NCBI RefSeq assembly: GCF_000192475.1
Contig: NZ_AEYW01000021.1
Coordinates: 1-63,985 of the forward strand
Length of the DNA stretch: 63,985 nucleotides
Direction: 5' to 3'
Source of the DNA: Ruegeria conchae
Lineage (GTDB): Bacteria; Pseudomonadota; Alphaproteobacteria; Rhodobacterales; Rhodobacteraceae
The translations under genes and the position numbers were made by a program. This document shows, piece after piece, positions 26,345 through 34,493 of the stretch (positions are counted from its first letter, which is position 1; the number at the start of each line of letters is the position of its first letter). The notes beneath the pieces are model-generated. The model did no database searches and was not told where the DNA came from. It worked only from the letters and a program-made list of their open reading frames with translations.

Positions 26345-27874
26345 TCAGGCGGCCTCTCCTGCAACACCGGCCATCAGTAGGCCCAGTTCTTTTTCATCCG
26401 TCTCGGCGGGCAGACGCTCGCCCATGATATGTCCGTCGAACATCACGGCGATCCGGTCGGACAGCGAGAAGATCTCTTCCAGCTCGACCGAAACCAGCAG
26501 GATCGCTTTGCCCTGATCTCTCAGGGCGACAATCTGTTTATGAATGAATTCGATGGCACCGATATCCACACCGCGTGTGGGTTGACCCACCAGCAGCAGG
26601 TCAGGGTTCCGCTCAATCTCGCGCGCGACTACGATCTTCTGCTGGTTGCCACCCGAGAAGCTTTTGGCGGTCAGCCAGCCATTGGGCGGGCGTACGTCGA
26701 ATTTCTCAATCTTGGCTTCGGTGTCGGCGCGCAGTGCGGCATTGTCCATGAACAGCCCGCGCTTATACGCAGGGTCGCGGTGATAGCCGAAGGCCACATT
26801 CTCCCACGCGTAGAAATCCATGATCAAGCCTTCGCGCTGGCGATCCTCGGGCACATGCGCGATGTGTTGCGCGCGCCGTGCCTGACCGTCCGAGCCGGGG
26901 CCGTGCAATGGCAGAGGTTCCCCGTTCAGTCTGATTGATCCCTGTCCGGGACGCATTCCGCCCAGAACCTCCAGCAGTTCCGATTGCCCGTTTCCTGCAA
27001 CGCCAGCAATCCCCACGATTTCACCCGCGCGAACAGTCAGGTCGATGCCTTTGACGCGCTCGACACCTGCCGAATCGGTGACGCTGAGCTTTTCGATCTC
27101 CAGAACCGGTTTGCCCGGTTGCGCGGGCACCTTGTCGACCTGGAGCAGAACTTTGCGGCCCACCATAAGTTCGGCCAGTTCCTGTGGGTTGGTCTCAGCA
27201 GTTTTGACCGTCGCGGTCATCTCACCGCGCCGCATCACCGAGACGGTATCAGTATTCTCCATGATCTCGCGCAGCTTGTGTGTGATCACGATGATCGTTT
27301 TGCCCTCGGACCGCAGCCGGTCAAGAATGCGGAACAATTGATCCGCCTCGGCGGGGGTCAGCACTCCGGTCGGTTCGTCGAGAATTAAGATTTCTGCCTT
27401 GCGATAGAGCGCTTTGAGGATCTCAACCCGCTGCTGCATGCCGACGCCAATCTCGTCGATGCGCTTATCGGGGTCCACGAACAGCTCGTATTCTTCTTCA
27501 AGCTCTTTCAGCTCTTTGCGGGCTTTCGCCAATGATGGGGCCAGCAGTCCGCCATCCTCGGCACCCAGAACGATGTTTTCCAGTACGGAGAAGTTTTCGA
27601 CCAGTTTGAAATGTTGGAAAACCATCCCGATGCCCGAAGCGATAGCGGCCTGGCTGTCAGGGATGTCTGTTTTGGATCCATTGATCCAGATCTCACCTTT
27701 GTCGGCCTTGTAGAAGCCGTAGAGAATGCTCATCAGCGTGGATTTGCCCGCACCGTTTTCTCCGATGATCCCATGGATCGTTCCGGGGGCGACGCTGATA
27801 GAAATGTCTTTGTTGGCCTGAACCGGCCCAAAGGCTTTGGAAATCCCTTTGAGCTCAATGGCGGGGACGGTCAT
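26345..27874 (-). CDS. ABC transporter ATP-binding protein with two ABC domains
   Basis: A 509-residue duplicated ATPase of the sugar/nucleoside type (RbsA/NupO-like). Domain 1 has Walker A GENGAGKS near residue 38, the signature VGMQQRVEILKAL and Walker B ILILDEPTGVLTP. Domain 2 has a degenerate P-loop GVAGNGQSELLE near residue 285, the signature FSGGNQQKIVVAREI and LLVGQPTRGVD. This asymmetry is normal for the family. It energises the two permeases encoded downstream. A GC-rich hairpin lies between it and the binding-protein gene. Confidence 0.93.
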   Translation of the reverse strand: MTVPAIELKGISKAFGPVQANKDISISVAPGTIHGIIGENGAGKSTLMSILYGFYKADKGEIWINGSKTDIPDSQAAIASGIGMVFQHFKLVENFSVLENIVLGAEDGGLLAPSLAKARKELKELEEEYELFVDPDKRIDEIGVGMQQRVEILKALYRKAEILILDEPTGVLTPAEADQLFRILDRLRSEGKTIIVITHKLREIMENTDTVSVMRRGEMTATVKTAETNPQELAELMVGRKVLLQVDKVPAQPGKPVLEIEKLSVTDSAGVERVKGIDLTVRAGEIVGIAGVAGNGQSELLEVLGGMRPGQGSIRLNGEPLPLHGPGSDGQARRAQHIAHVPEDRQREGLIMDFYAWENVAFGYHRDPAYKRGLFMDNAALRADTEAKIEKFDVRPPNGWLTAKSFSGGNQQKIVVAREIERNPDLLLVGQPTRGVDIGAIEFIHKQIVALRDQGKAILLVSVELEEIFSLSDRIAVMFDGHIMGERLPAETDEKELGLLMAGVAGEAA

Positions 27875-27928
27875 GTCTTGTCCTCAATTGCCGAAAGGAC
27901 CGCGATCAGTATCGCGGCAGAGTGCATT

Positions 27929-27955
27929 CGGGGCGAAGGTTAACCCTTCGCCCCG
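27929..27955 (-). other. Intercistronic hairpin after the binding-protein gene
   Basis: A perfect 11-bp stem CGGGGCGAAGG / CCTTCGCCCCG with a 5-nt loop, 7 nt after the bmp stop and before the ATPase gene. There is no T-run on the minus strand. Such hairpins often protect binding-protein mRNA so that it outnumbers the transporter mRNA; that role is inferred. Confidence 0.7.
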
Positions 27956-27962
27956 TGTGTTA

Positions 27963-28961
27963 TCAGAACTGCAGCGCCGGGCAGCTGTCGTTTTCATAGT
28001 AGCTGACAACCGAAACATTGCCGTCGATGATGTCCTGACGAGCTTTGTCAACCGCAGCCTTCATATCGTCGGAAACCAGCGGCGCGTTGTTTTCGTCCAT
28101 AGCATAGCCAACGCCATCTTCGGACAGGCCCATGACGAATACGCCGGTTTCGACGTCCTCACCCGCTTTCATCGCTTCATAAACGGCGACGTCAACGCGC
28201 TTAAGCATCGAAGTCAGAACTTTGCCCGGGTGCAGGTGGTTCTGGTTGCTGTCAACGCCGATTGACAAGATGCCTTCGTCTGCGGCGGTCTGCAGAACAC
28301 CAACGCCAGTGCCGCCAGCGGCTGCGTAAACCACGTCAGCTCCTTGGCTGATTTGTGCTTTGGTCAGCTCAGAGCCTTTTACCGGGTCGTTCCACGCTGC
28401 CGGAGTTGTACCAGTCATGTTGGCAACAACATTGATGTCGGGATTCACGGCTTTGGCACCTTGTGCGTATCCGCAACCAAAGTGGCGGATAAGTGGCACG
28501 TCCATACCGCCGATGAAGCCGACAGTGCCGGTCTTCGATGCCATCGCTGCCATCATGCCAACTAGGTATGAGCCTTCATGCTCGGCAAAGCCAACCTGAC
28601 GCAGGTTCGGGGCGTCCAGCCATGTCACGTCAACTACCACAAAGGTTGTGTCAGGGTAGTCAGCTGCAACCGCGGCCAGCGGGTCAGCCATGCCAAAGCC
28701 CATGGTGATGATCGGGTTCGAACCGGCTTCGGCGAAACGACGCAGGGCCTGTTCGCGCTGTGCTTCGGACTGCATCTCAATCTCGCGGTATGTACCGCCC
28801 GTTTCTTCGGCCCAGCGAGACGCGCCGTTATGGGCCGCTTCGTTGAATGACTTGTCGAACTTACCGCCCAGATCAAAGATCAGGGCCGGTTCTGCCAGGG
28901 CTGCGCCTGCTGTCAGTGCAACCGCAGCGGCTGCGCCCATCAAAGATTTCATAAGGGTCAT
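27963..28961 (-). CDS. BMP-family ABC transporter substrate-binding protein
   Basis: A 332-residue periplasmic binding protein with a Sec signal peptide (MGAAAAVALTAGAALAEP; no lipobox Cys). Family motifs: LIFDLGGKFDKSFNEAAHNGA near residue 29, FVVVDVTWLDAPN, GSYLVGMMAAMASKTGTVGFIGGMDVP, and ADVVYAAAGGTGVGVLQ. BMP proteins bind nucleosides and related compounds; the FNEAA start and AAGGTG site fit a nucleoside binder. First gene of the operon, after a 147-bp region with a RutR-like site, a 9-bp dyad and a leader hairpin. Confidence 0.93.
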   Translation of the reverse strand: MTLMKSLMGAAAAVALTAGAALAEPALIFDLGGKFDKSFNEAAHNGASRWAEETGGTYREIEMQSEAQREQALRRFAEAGSNPIITMGFGMADPLAAVAADYPDTTFVVVDVTWLDAPNLRQVGFAEHEGSYLVGMMAAMASKTGTVGFIGGMDVPLIRHFGCGYAQGAKAVNPDINVVANMTGTTPAAWNDPVKGSELTKAQISQGADVVYAAAGGTGVGVLQTAADEGILSIGVDSNQNHLHPGKVLTSMLKRVDVAVYEAMKAGEDVETGVFVMGLSEDGVGYAMDENNAPLVSDDMKAAVDKARQDIIDGNVSVVSYYENDSCPALQF

Positions 28962-28981
28962 TTGTTACTCCCGTTGGCTAT

Positions 28982-29009
28982 TATCGGTCCGGGGCTGAAT
29001 CCCCCGATA
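28982..29009 (-). other. Leader hairpin in the 5' region of the bmp operon
   Basis: TATCGG (28982-28987) pairs with CCGATA (29004-29009), continued by GGG/CCC after a 3-nt bulge, with a loop around CTGAAT. It ends about 20 nt before the bmp start codon and could affect translation initiation. It does not match a purine riboswitch. Confidence 0.4.
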
Positions 29010-29049
29010 CCCACTCAGAGCGAGCATACATGTTGTGATGGCGGGAATT

Positions 29050-29070
29050 GAAGCTGTTTGCAACAGCTTC
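29050..29070. promoter_or_regulatory. Nine-bp inverted repeat between rimI and the bmp gene
   Basis: GAAGCTGTT, three bases, then AACAGCTTC: a perfect 9-bp dyad. It may be the terminator hairpin of the rimI operon (no T-run follows) or an operator for the bmp operon, since it lies 14 nt from the RutR-like site. Confidence 0.4.
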
Positions 29071-29083
29071 GGTCAATAGAAAT

Positions 29084-29099
29084 TTGACCATATGGTCTA
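29084..29099. promoter_or_regulatory. RutR-like operator upstream of the nucleoside ABC transporter
   Basis: TTGACCATATGGTCTA matches the published E. coli RutR consensus TTGACCA-N2-TGGTCAA at 13 of 14 defined positions and contains the perfect 12-bp palindrome GACCATATGGTC (29086-29097). RutR is a TetR-family regulator that responds to uracil/thymine and controls pyrimidine and purine use, which fits the operon downstream. No rutR gene is in this window. Confidence 0.6.
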
Positions 29100-29108
29100 A
29101 AAAAGTGA

Positions 29109-29528
29109 TTAATTGCCGTGAAAACGACATTCCATGACGATTGCGTCGACGTTTGGACCGTTCTCGCGCAGGTAATAGCGCTTGCGTGTGCCGCATGCTT
29201 CGTATCCACATGCTTCGTAAAGAGCGATTGCCGCGTCATTGTCCGAGGCAACATCCAGAAATGCCCGCGAAGCCCCAGCCTGATCCGCGTAGGCGTGGAA
29301 TTCTACCATTATCTTTCGCGCCAATCCCTTCCTTTGGTGATCTGGATGGGTTGCTATCGTCAGTAGTTCCGCTTCGTCGGCAATCACCTGAACCAACGCA
29401 AATGATCTTGTGTCCCCAATTGCATGGATGAAGCGATTTGCCAAAAGCTCGGCAAACTCATCTGCAACCCAAGGGCGGCTCTGATGGAACGCGGCGGCAT
29501 GGATATGAGCCATTTCCTGTGGCGTCAT
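29109..29528 (-). CDS. rimI: Ribosomal protein S18-alanine N-acetyltransferase
   Basis: A 139-residue GNAT acetyltransferase. VIADEAELLTIATHPDHQRKGLARKIM near residue 48 contains the acetyl-CoA motif (V/I)xxxx(Q/R)xxGxG/A, and LDVASDNDAAIALYEACGYEACGTRKRYY near residue 90 the RimI C-terminal block. It acetylates the N-terminal alanine of S18 (or other protein N-termini). Overlaps tsaB by 4 bp, a common rimI-tsaB pairing that supports the name. Confidence 0.85.
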   Translation of the reverse strand: MTPQEMAHIHAAAFHQSRPWVADEFAELLANRFIHAIGDTRSFALVQVIADEAELLTIATHPDHQRKGLARKIMVEFHAYADQAGASRAFLDVASDNDAAIALYEACGYEACGTRKRYYLRENGPNVDAIVMECRFHGN

Positions 29529-30115
29529 TCGTCAAGCAAGACCGGAGGTACGTCGCGCGAAGGCGCGGCATCTGCAGGGCGAACATATAAAGGTGCGGGT
29601 GGAGTGGGCGTCGAGGCCAAACGCCGCGACGCCAATCGAGCAATAGTGCGAACCTGCCGATCAGGCTGATCGCAAAGATATAGTCTGCCCAATGATTCTG
29701 CGTCGTGTCGCGCGACCAGTCGCGCTTCTGCTCCATCCGGCATCAAATAAACTTGGTCGCGAGGAGCGGGAATCGCAGGTATGTGGCCTTTGGGGGCCAA
29801 CTCGGCCAAGGCATCGAAGCCCGATACACCGACTGCGGGAACGTCCAGACCAAGCGCCAGTCCTCGGGCAGCCGAGACCGAGATTCGAATCCCGGTGAAG
29901 TTTCCGGGGCCAACCCCGACACCAATCGCGTCCAGATCTCGCCAGTTGCATCCGTTCTCTTCCAACAACTCTTCCAGTAAAGGCATCAACCTCTCAGCCT
30001 GCCCGCGCGACATGGGCTCAACGCAGGACGCAACAATCACACCGTTTTGCAACAAAGCGGCCGCGCAATGCGCGGCCGATGTGTCGAATGCCAGGATGGT
30101 TGGATCAGATCGCAA
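29525..30115 (-). CDS. tsaB: tRNA threonylcarbamoyladenosine biosynthesis protein TsaB
   Basis: A 196-residue ASKHA-fold protein: ILAFDTSAAHCAAALL near residue 8, LEELLEENGCNWRDLDAIGVGVGPGNFTGIRISVSAARGLALGLDVPAVGVSGFDAL near residue 47. It is the non-catalytic partner of TsaD in t6A37 tRNA modification. Short but normal for alphaproteobacteria. The start is probably TTG at 30115, since no ATG or GTG precedes the conserved beginning; it overlaps the end of the NifU-like gene by 11 nt. Confidence 0.9.
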   Translation of the reverse strand: MRSDPTILAFDTSAAHCAAALLQNGVIVASCVEPMSRGQAERLMPLLEELLEENGCNWRDLDAIGVGVGPGNFTGIRISVSAARGLALGLDVPAVGVSGFDALAELAPKGHIPAIPAPRDQVYLMPDGAEARLVARHDAESLGRLYLCDQPDRQVRTIARLASRRLASTPTPPAPLYVRPADAAPSRDVPPVLLDE

Positions 30116-30668
30116 CGGGGCGAACCTCGATCACTTCCGGGATGTAATGCCGTAGCAGGTTTTCGATACCCATTTTCAGAGTGATCGTGGAGGATGGACA
30201 TCCCGCACAGGCCCCTTGCATGTGAAGATAAACAATCCCCTTGTCGAAGCCATGGAATGTTATGTCGCCGCCATCCTGTGCCACGGCAGGCCGCACTCGG
30301 CTGTCCAATAAGTCTTTGATTTGGTGTACAATTTCAGCGTCTTCGCCGGTATGTTCGGCGTGCCCTGCGCCTGCATCAACGTTTGCGCCCATGACGGGCT
30401 GATCGGATTGGTAATGCTCCATTACAGCGCCAAGGATGGCGGGTTTGATGTGATCCCATTGGACATCATCGGATTTTGTCACCGTGACAAAATCATTGCC
30501 AAAGAACACTCCTGTCACACCCGCGACGCCAAAGATACGAGTGGCGAGCGGAGATTTCTCGGCCGCCTCAGCGTTTGGAAAATCTGCAGTACCCGCTTCC
30601 AGAACCGTCTGACCGGGCAAAAACTTCAGAGTTGCCGGGTTGGGTGTGGATTCAGTTTGGATAAACAT
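30105..30668 (-). CDS. Nfu-type iron-sulfur cluster carrier
   Basis: A 187-residue protein with an N-terminal Nfu_N domain (MFIQTESTPNPATLKFLPGQ, the typical start) and a C-terminal NifU domain with CAGCPSSTITLKMGIENLL near residue 150, where the CxxC binds a [4Fe-4S] cluster shared by a dimer. It transfers clusters to target enzymes; aconitase and radical-SAM proteins are usual clients. It is the first of three overlapping genes (nfu, tsaB, rimI). Confidence 0.9.
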   Translation of the reverse strand: MFIQTESTPNPATLKFLPGQTVLEAGTADFPNAEAAEKSPLATRIFGVAGVTGVFFGNDFVTVTKSDDVQWDHIKPAILGAVMEHYQSDQPVMGANVDAGAGHAEHTGEDAEIVHQIKDLLDSRVRPAVAQDGGDITFHGFDKGIVYLHMQGACAGCPSSTITLKMGIENLLRHYIPEVIEVRPVAI

Positions 30669-30737
30669 GGCGCGGCTCCGTTTAAGGTGTATCTGATATG
30701 CGCGTCCGGACGGGGGAAGTCAAGATTTGGAATCGTT

Positions 30738-31331
30738 CTAAATTGATGCGACAAAGGAAATCGCGTCATCCAATCGGTCGTCACCCCAGAACAATTCATC
30801 TTTGGCGATAAAGCTTGGTGCGCCGAAGATGTGCAGAGCCTTGGCGCGAGCGACCTGTTCGAACAGCGCGGATTTGATCTGGGGGCTACCAATCTGTTCC
30901 ATCACATCTTGCGAAACGCCTGAACTGGCAAGGCATTCCGCCAGAACCCTGAGGTCCGAGATGTCTTGTCCCGCTCCGAATTGTGCAGAATAGACAGCGC
31001 GTACAAATGCACCACGTTGATTAGTTGATCCGATTGCCAATGCCAGACGCGCCGCTTGCAGGCTGTTTTGCGGAAAATTTTTGGGCTGCTGAAATGGTAG
31101 ATCGCGCGCTGCACAAAGCCGTTCCATATCCCGCCACATGTACCGGCCCTTTGCGGGATACAGATTGAACGGCGAGTTGTTCCATCCCTGTTCAGCAAAG
31201 ATCGGGCCCAGAAGAAATGGGTGCCATTCCACGGCGACTCTCTTTTCTGCGGCCGCCTGTTGGATGCGCATAGCGCTGAGATAGGAATAGGTCGACGCGA
31301 AATCGAACCAAAATTGCAATGTTGCTGGCAT
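30738..31331 (-). CDS. 2-hydroxychromene-2-carboxylate isomerase-like (DsbA-fold) protein
   Basis: A 197-residue kappa-class GST/DsbA-fold protein. LQFWFDFASTYSYLSAMR near residue 5 has the Ser (in place of the DsbA CxxC) that binds glutathione in HCCA isomerases, and IFGAPSFIAKDELFWGDDRLDDA near the end is the thioredoxin-fold cis-Pro/C-terminal block. No aromatic degradation genes are nearby, so the true substrate may differ. It is 8 nt downstream of the universal stress protein gene. Confidence 0.82.
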   Translation of the reverse strand: MPATLQFWFDFASTYSYLSAMRIQQAAAEKRVAVEWHPFLLGPIFAEQGWNNSPFNLYPAKGRYMWRDMERLCAARDLPFQQPKNFPQNSLQAARLALAIGSTNQRGAFVRAVYSAQFGAGQDISDLRVLAECLASSGVSQDVMEQIGSPQIKSALFEQVARAKALHIFGAPSFIAKDELFWGDDRLDDAISFVASI

Positions 31332-31339
31332 AATGTGCC

Positions 31340-31795
31340 TCAGGTGATGGCTTCCAGCTTTTCCTTGCTTAAGTCGCCGGGCACAATAGTGACCGGAATA
31401 GGCAGACTGCCAGAGTTCCGGGTTAGCTGGGTTACCAATGGTCCGGGGCCCTTCTTGTCAGTGCCAGCGCCCAGCACCAACACGCCAATTTCAGAGTCGG
31501 ACTGGACGTGTTCGATGATTTGAGGAACCGGGTCGCCTTCGCGAATGGCCAATTCGGGCTCGACACCCTGCTTGTCACGCATCCACTTGGCGAACACTTC
31601 GAAATGCGCGTGAATACGCTCGCGCGCCTCTTCGCGCATCACCTCGGCAACACCGATCCAATGGTTGAACTCATCCGGCGGAATTACCGAAAGAACCGTA
31701 ACCCCGCCGCCCGTATGAGCCGCGCGCATTGCGGCAAAGCGCATGGCGTTCAGGCATTCACGGCTGTCGTCAAGAACGACTAGGAACTTGCGCAT
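31340..31795 (-). CDS. Universal stress protein (UspA family)
   Basis: A 151-residue cytoplasmic protein. KFLVVLDDSRECLNAMRFAAMRAAHTGGGVTVLSVIPP is the Usp N-terminal strand-helix-strand, and VLVLGAGTDKKGPGPLV is the position of the ATP-binding G-2X-G-9X-G(S/T) loop, only partly conserved here. Role under stress unknown. It is followed closely by the HCCA isomerase gene. Confidence 0.85.
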   Translation of the reverse strand: MRKFLVVLDDSRECLNAMRFAAMRAAHTGGGVTVLSVIPPDEFNHWIGVAEVMREEARERIHAHFEVFAKWMRDKQGVEPELAIREGDPVPQIIEHVQSDSEIGVLVLGAGTDKKGPGPLVTQLTRNSGSLPIPVTIVPGDLSKEKLEAIT

Positions 31796-31868
31796 GTTTG
31801 TCCTCGTTTGTTTTCGGGATCATGCCCCACAGGATGCGCAGAGGCAACTGAAACGGGCAGGGTGTCGA

Positions 31869-32732
31869 TCAGCGATTGCTTGCAGCCCAATCCCAGTACA
31901 TCTCGCGTGCGCGACGAGCAATTGGACCCACCTGATACTGGGTGTCATCCAGCGCGGTGATGGGGGTCACTTTGCTCATGTTACCGGTCATGAACACTTC
32001 GTCAGCATCGTGAAAGTCCTCAAAGCTCAGCACAGATTCATGCACTTTCACCCCATCGGCGCGCAGATTCTTGATGTGTCGCGCCCGGGTGATGCCGGCA
32101 AGGAACGTTCCATTGGGAATCGGGGTGAAAACTTCTCCATCGCGAACCATGAAAATATTGGCGGTCGCGGTTTCCGCCACGTGCCCCATGGCATCGGCAA
32201 CCAACGCGTTTGAGAAACCTTTGCTACGCGCCTCCTGCAACATCCGGGCGTTGTTCGGATAGAGGCAGCCCGCTTTAGCGTTAACCACGGCAGATTCCAG
32301 AACGGGGCGACGGAAGCGGGTTGTCGTCAGCGTGGCCGAGGCGGATTCGGGCGCCATCGGGATTTCTTCCAGGCAAATGGCGAAGCCAGTGCTGTCTTCC
32401 TGGGGGATGATTGCGGTTGGGTCTCCGTCGATGCCCCAATACATAGGACGAATGTAAACTGCAGTATCTGTTGGATAACTTTGTAGCCCCTCCTGAACCA
32501 GTTCAACCATCTGTTCCGTAGTCACCGAAGGCGTTAGCATCAGAGCTTCGGCCGAGCGATTGACCCGAGCGCAATGGGCATCCAGATCCGGGGTCATCCC
32601 ATCAAAGAAGCGGGCGCCGTCAAATACAGACGAGCCAAGCCATGCGCCATGGTCGGCTGCACGCATGATCGGGGCGTCCCCATCATGCCATTGACCTTCG
32701 AAATAGGTGCGGATGTTTTTGCCGACTGCCAT
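31869..32732 (-). CDS. Branched-chain amino acid aminotransferase (class IV)
   Basis: A 287-residue fold-type IV PLP enzyme. VNAKAGCLYPNNARMLQEARSKG near residue 150 contains the PLP lysine, VYIRPMYWG binds substrate carboxylate and ETATANIFMVRDGEVFTPIP near residue 187 is the class IV motif. Start at ATG 32732 is chosen over a TTG further upstream because GAGGGAGGG precedes it. It transaminates leucine, isoleucine and valine, or acts on a relative such as D-amino acids. It lies next to an Lrp regulator and leucine dehydrogenase, which supports a branched-chain role. ilvE is likely but not proven. Confidence 0.85.
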   Translation of the reverse strand: MAVGKNIRTYFEGQWHDGDAPIMRAADHGAWLGSSVFDGARFFDGMTPDLDAHCARVNRSAEALMLTPSVTTEQMVELVQEGLQSYPTDTAVYIRPMYWGIDGDPTAIIPQEDSTGFAICLEEIPMAPESASATLTTTRFRRPVLESAVVNAKAGCLYPNNARMLQEARSKGFSNALVADAMGHVAETATANIFMVRDGEVFTPIPNGTFLAGITRARHIKNLRADGVKVHESVLSFEDFHDADEVFMTGNMSKVTPITALDDTQYQVGPIARRAREMYWDWAASNR

Positions 32733-32799
32733 TGCGCCCTCCCTCAAGCTTCGGGAAACCTAGGTTGGGGCTGAGGCAAGGTCCAGCAGATTATCCGCG

Positions 32800-33252
32800 T
32801 TACAGAGGCAGCGACTCACGTTTGACCATGGTGCGCAAGGCAAAGTTTGAACGCAGATTTCTGATGCCTTGTATTTTCATCAGTCGGTTTTCTAAGAAGG
32901 CGTCAAATGCGTTGAGGTCTTTGGCCACGACGCGCAGCAAGATGTCACGCGAGCCTGTCATGAGATAGCACTCCATCACCTCATCACACCGCCGAATTGC
33001 CTTTTCAAAGGAATCGATGGCGCTGCGATCCTGTTTCTCCAACTCGACAGAGACAAAAATCGTAACGCCGAAGCCAAGCTGCTCGGGGTCTACCTGAGCG
33101 GCGTACCCGGTGATAATCCCATCTCGTTGCAATCGATCCAAGCGCCGCGCGCAAGGTGTCGGGGACAGCCCGACATGGTCTGCCAGATCGATAACAGTCA
33201 TGCGGCCATCATTCTGGAGGGCACGGATTATCTTGGAGTCGATGTCATCCAT
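32800..33252 (-). CDS. Lrp/AsnC-family transcriptional regulator
   Basis: A 150-residue regulator: N-terminal helix-turn-helix (DDIDSKIIRALQNDGRMTVIDLADHVGLSPTPCARRLDRLQRDGIITGYAA) and a C-terminal RAM effector domain (VTIFVSVELEKQ, DEVMECYLMTGSRDILLRVVAKDL). Divergent from leucine dehydrogenase with a 129-bp shared promoter region that is AT-rich and contains AACTC-N10-GAGTT. It probably senses leucine or another amino acid and controls the dehydrogenase, as in bkdR/lrp-ldh pairs elsewhere. Confidence 0.9.
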   Translation of the reverse strand: MDDIDSKIIRALQNDGRMTVIDLADHVGLSPTPCARRLDRLQRDGIITGYAAQVDPEQLGFGVTIFVSVELEKQDRSAIDSFEKAIRRCDEVMECYLMTGSRDILLRVVAKDLNAFDAFLENRLMKIQGIRNLRSNFALRTMVKRESLPL

Positions 33253-33381
33253 AGTGAAAAACTCTATTATTATCGAGTTGATTGAAGAATACCCCTAAAA
33301 TACTTCTGCTGGTAGCGATAAATAGGTGAAATTCACTCGTCGACAGATGGCAAACTCCACTGGGTAGCCCGGAGGAGAAGA

Positions 33382-34431
33382 ATGGACATCACCATCATAG
33401 ACGCGCCAGATTATGAGCGCGTGGTTGAATTCAAGGACAGCGCACTTGGTCTATTGGGCTATATTGCAGTTCACTCGACGCAACGCGGTCCTGCGGCTGG
33501 CGGTGTGCGGATGCGCCCCTACGGGCATGCCGCTGAGGCATTGAATGATGCCTTGCAATTGGCGCGGGGCATGACCTTCAAGAACGCTGCAGCTGATCTT
33601 CCTCTGGGGGGTGGCAAGGCCGTTATTATTGGTGACCCGCACGTCGATAAATCACCCGATCTTCTGCGTGCCTTCGGTCAAGCGGTGCAAAGCCTGAGCG
33701 GCCAGTACTGGACCGCAGAAGACATGGGTATGACGCCCGCTGACATGGCCCATATCGGGTCCCGGACTGACTTTGTGGCAGGGCTGGCAGACGGGGAATT
33801 TGCGAGCGGTGATCCATCCCCCATCACGGCGCGCGGAATATTCAACGCGATCCGGGTGGCTGCGCAGCACCGTTTTGGGCGAACTGATCTGGATGGCCTG
33901 ACCATATCGGTTCAGGGGCTTGGTCATGTAGGCGCGCATTTGTGTCAGTTGCTTCATGATGCAGGCGCACGGTTGATCGTCACAGATATCGATGCCCGCC
34001 AATCGGCACGCGTTGCTGAACAGTATGCGGCTCAGGCTGTGGCCCCCGATATGATTTATGGTGTTGAGGCTGACATATTTGCCCCCTGCGCCATCGGGGG
34101 TATCCTTAACGAAACAAGCATTCCGTTGTTGCAGTTCGGCGCCGTGGCTGGGGGCGCAAATAACCAGTTAGCCAGTGCTGGCGATGCGCAGTTGCTTCAC
34201 CAGCGCGGCATTCTTTACGCACCCGACTTTGTCGCTAACGGGGGTGGCATCATAAATGTGGCAACAGAAATCCTGCGCGTGGAAGAGCGTGAAGCTTGGG
34301 TCGCTGATAGATTAAAGGCGCTTGAGCAGACGATGGATCGCATCCTGACGAGGGCCAAGATCGAAGCGGTTAGCCCGCATGAGGTCGCTGAATCCATTGT
34401 GCATGAAATGCTGCGCCCCAAGGCCGCATAA
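33382..34431 (+). CDS. Leucine/Glu/Phe/Val dehydrogenase family protein
   Basis: A 349-residue amino acid dehydrogenase, shorter than glutamate dehydrogenase and the right length for leucine dehydrogenase. AADLPLGGGKAVIIGDP near residue 72 has the catalytic Lys, YWTAEDMGMTPADM near residue 112 the substrate Asp region, and VQGLGHVGAHLCQLLHDAGARLIVTDID near residue 177 the NAD fold. It deaminates leucine, valine or isoleucine to the 2-oxo acid. GGAGGAG precedes the ATG. Divergent from the Lrp regulator and near the class IV aminotransferase. Confidence 0.9.
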   Translation: MDITIIDAPDYERVVEFKDSALGLLGYIAVHSTQRGPAAGGVRMRPYGHAAEALNDALQLARGMTFKNAAADLPLGGGKAVIIGDPHVDKSPDLLRAFGQAVQSLSGQYWTAEDMGMTPADMAHIGSRTDFVAGLADGEFASGDPSPITARGIFNAIRVAAQHRFGRTDLDGLTISVQGLGHVGAHLCQLLHDAGARLIVTDIDARQSARVAEQYAAQAVAPDMIYGVEADIFAPCAIGGILNETSIPLLQFGAVAGGANNQLASAGDAQLLHQRGILYAPDFVANGGGIINVATEILRVEEREAWVADRLKALEQTMDRILTRAKIEAVSPHEVAESIVHEMLRPKAA

Positions 34432-34448
34432 TGGGCTGCCAAACAAAA

Positions 34449-34473
34449 AACGCCGCCCGGACTGGGCGGCGTT
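34449..34473. terminator. Bidirectional terminator between leucine dehydrogenase and trpS
   Basis: A perfect 10-bp stem AACGCCGCCC / GGGCGGCGTT with a 5-nt loop. On the minus strand it continues TTTTTTGTTT, a strong U-run for trpS; on the plus strand TCTAGATC follows. It serves both convergent genes. Confidence 0.85.
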
Positions 34474-34493
34474 TCTAGATCGGGTTCTGATCA

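Noticed and set aside
27280..27292. A TGTGATCACG match like the TCA operators
   Set aside because: It is inside the ABC ATPase coding sequence, unpaired, with no promoter context, so it is probably a chance match.
28962..29108. Purine riboswitch upstream of the nucleoside transporter
   Set aside because: The paired segments do not form the three-way junction, and conserved loop bases are missing.
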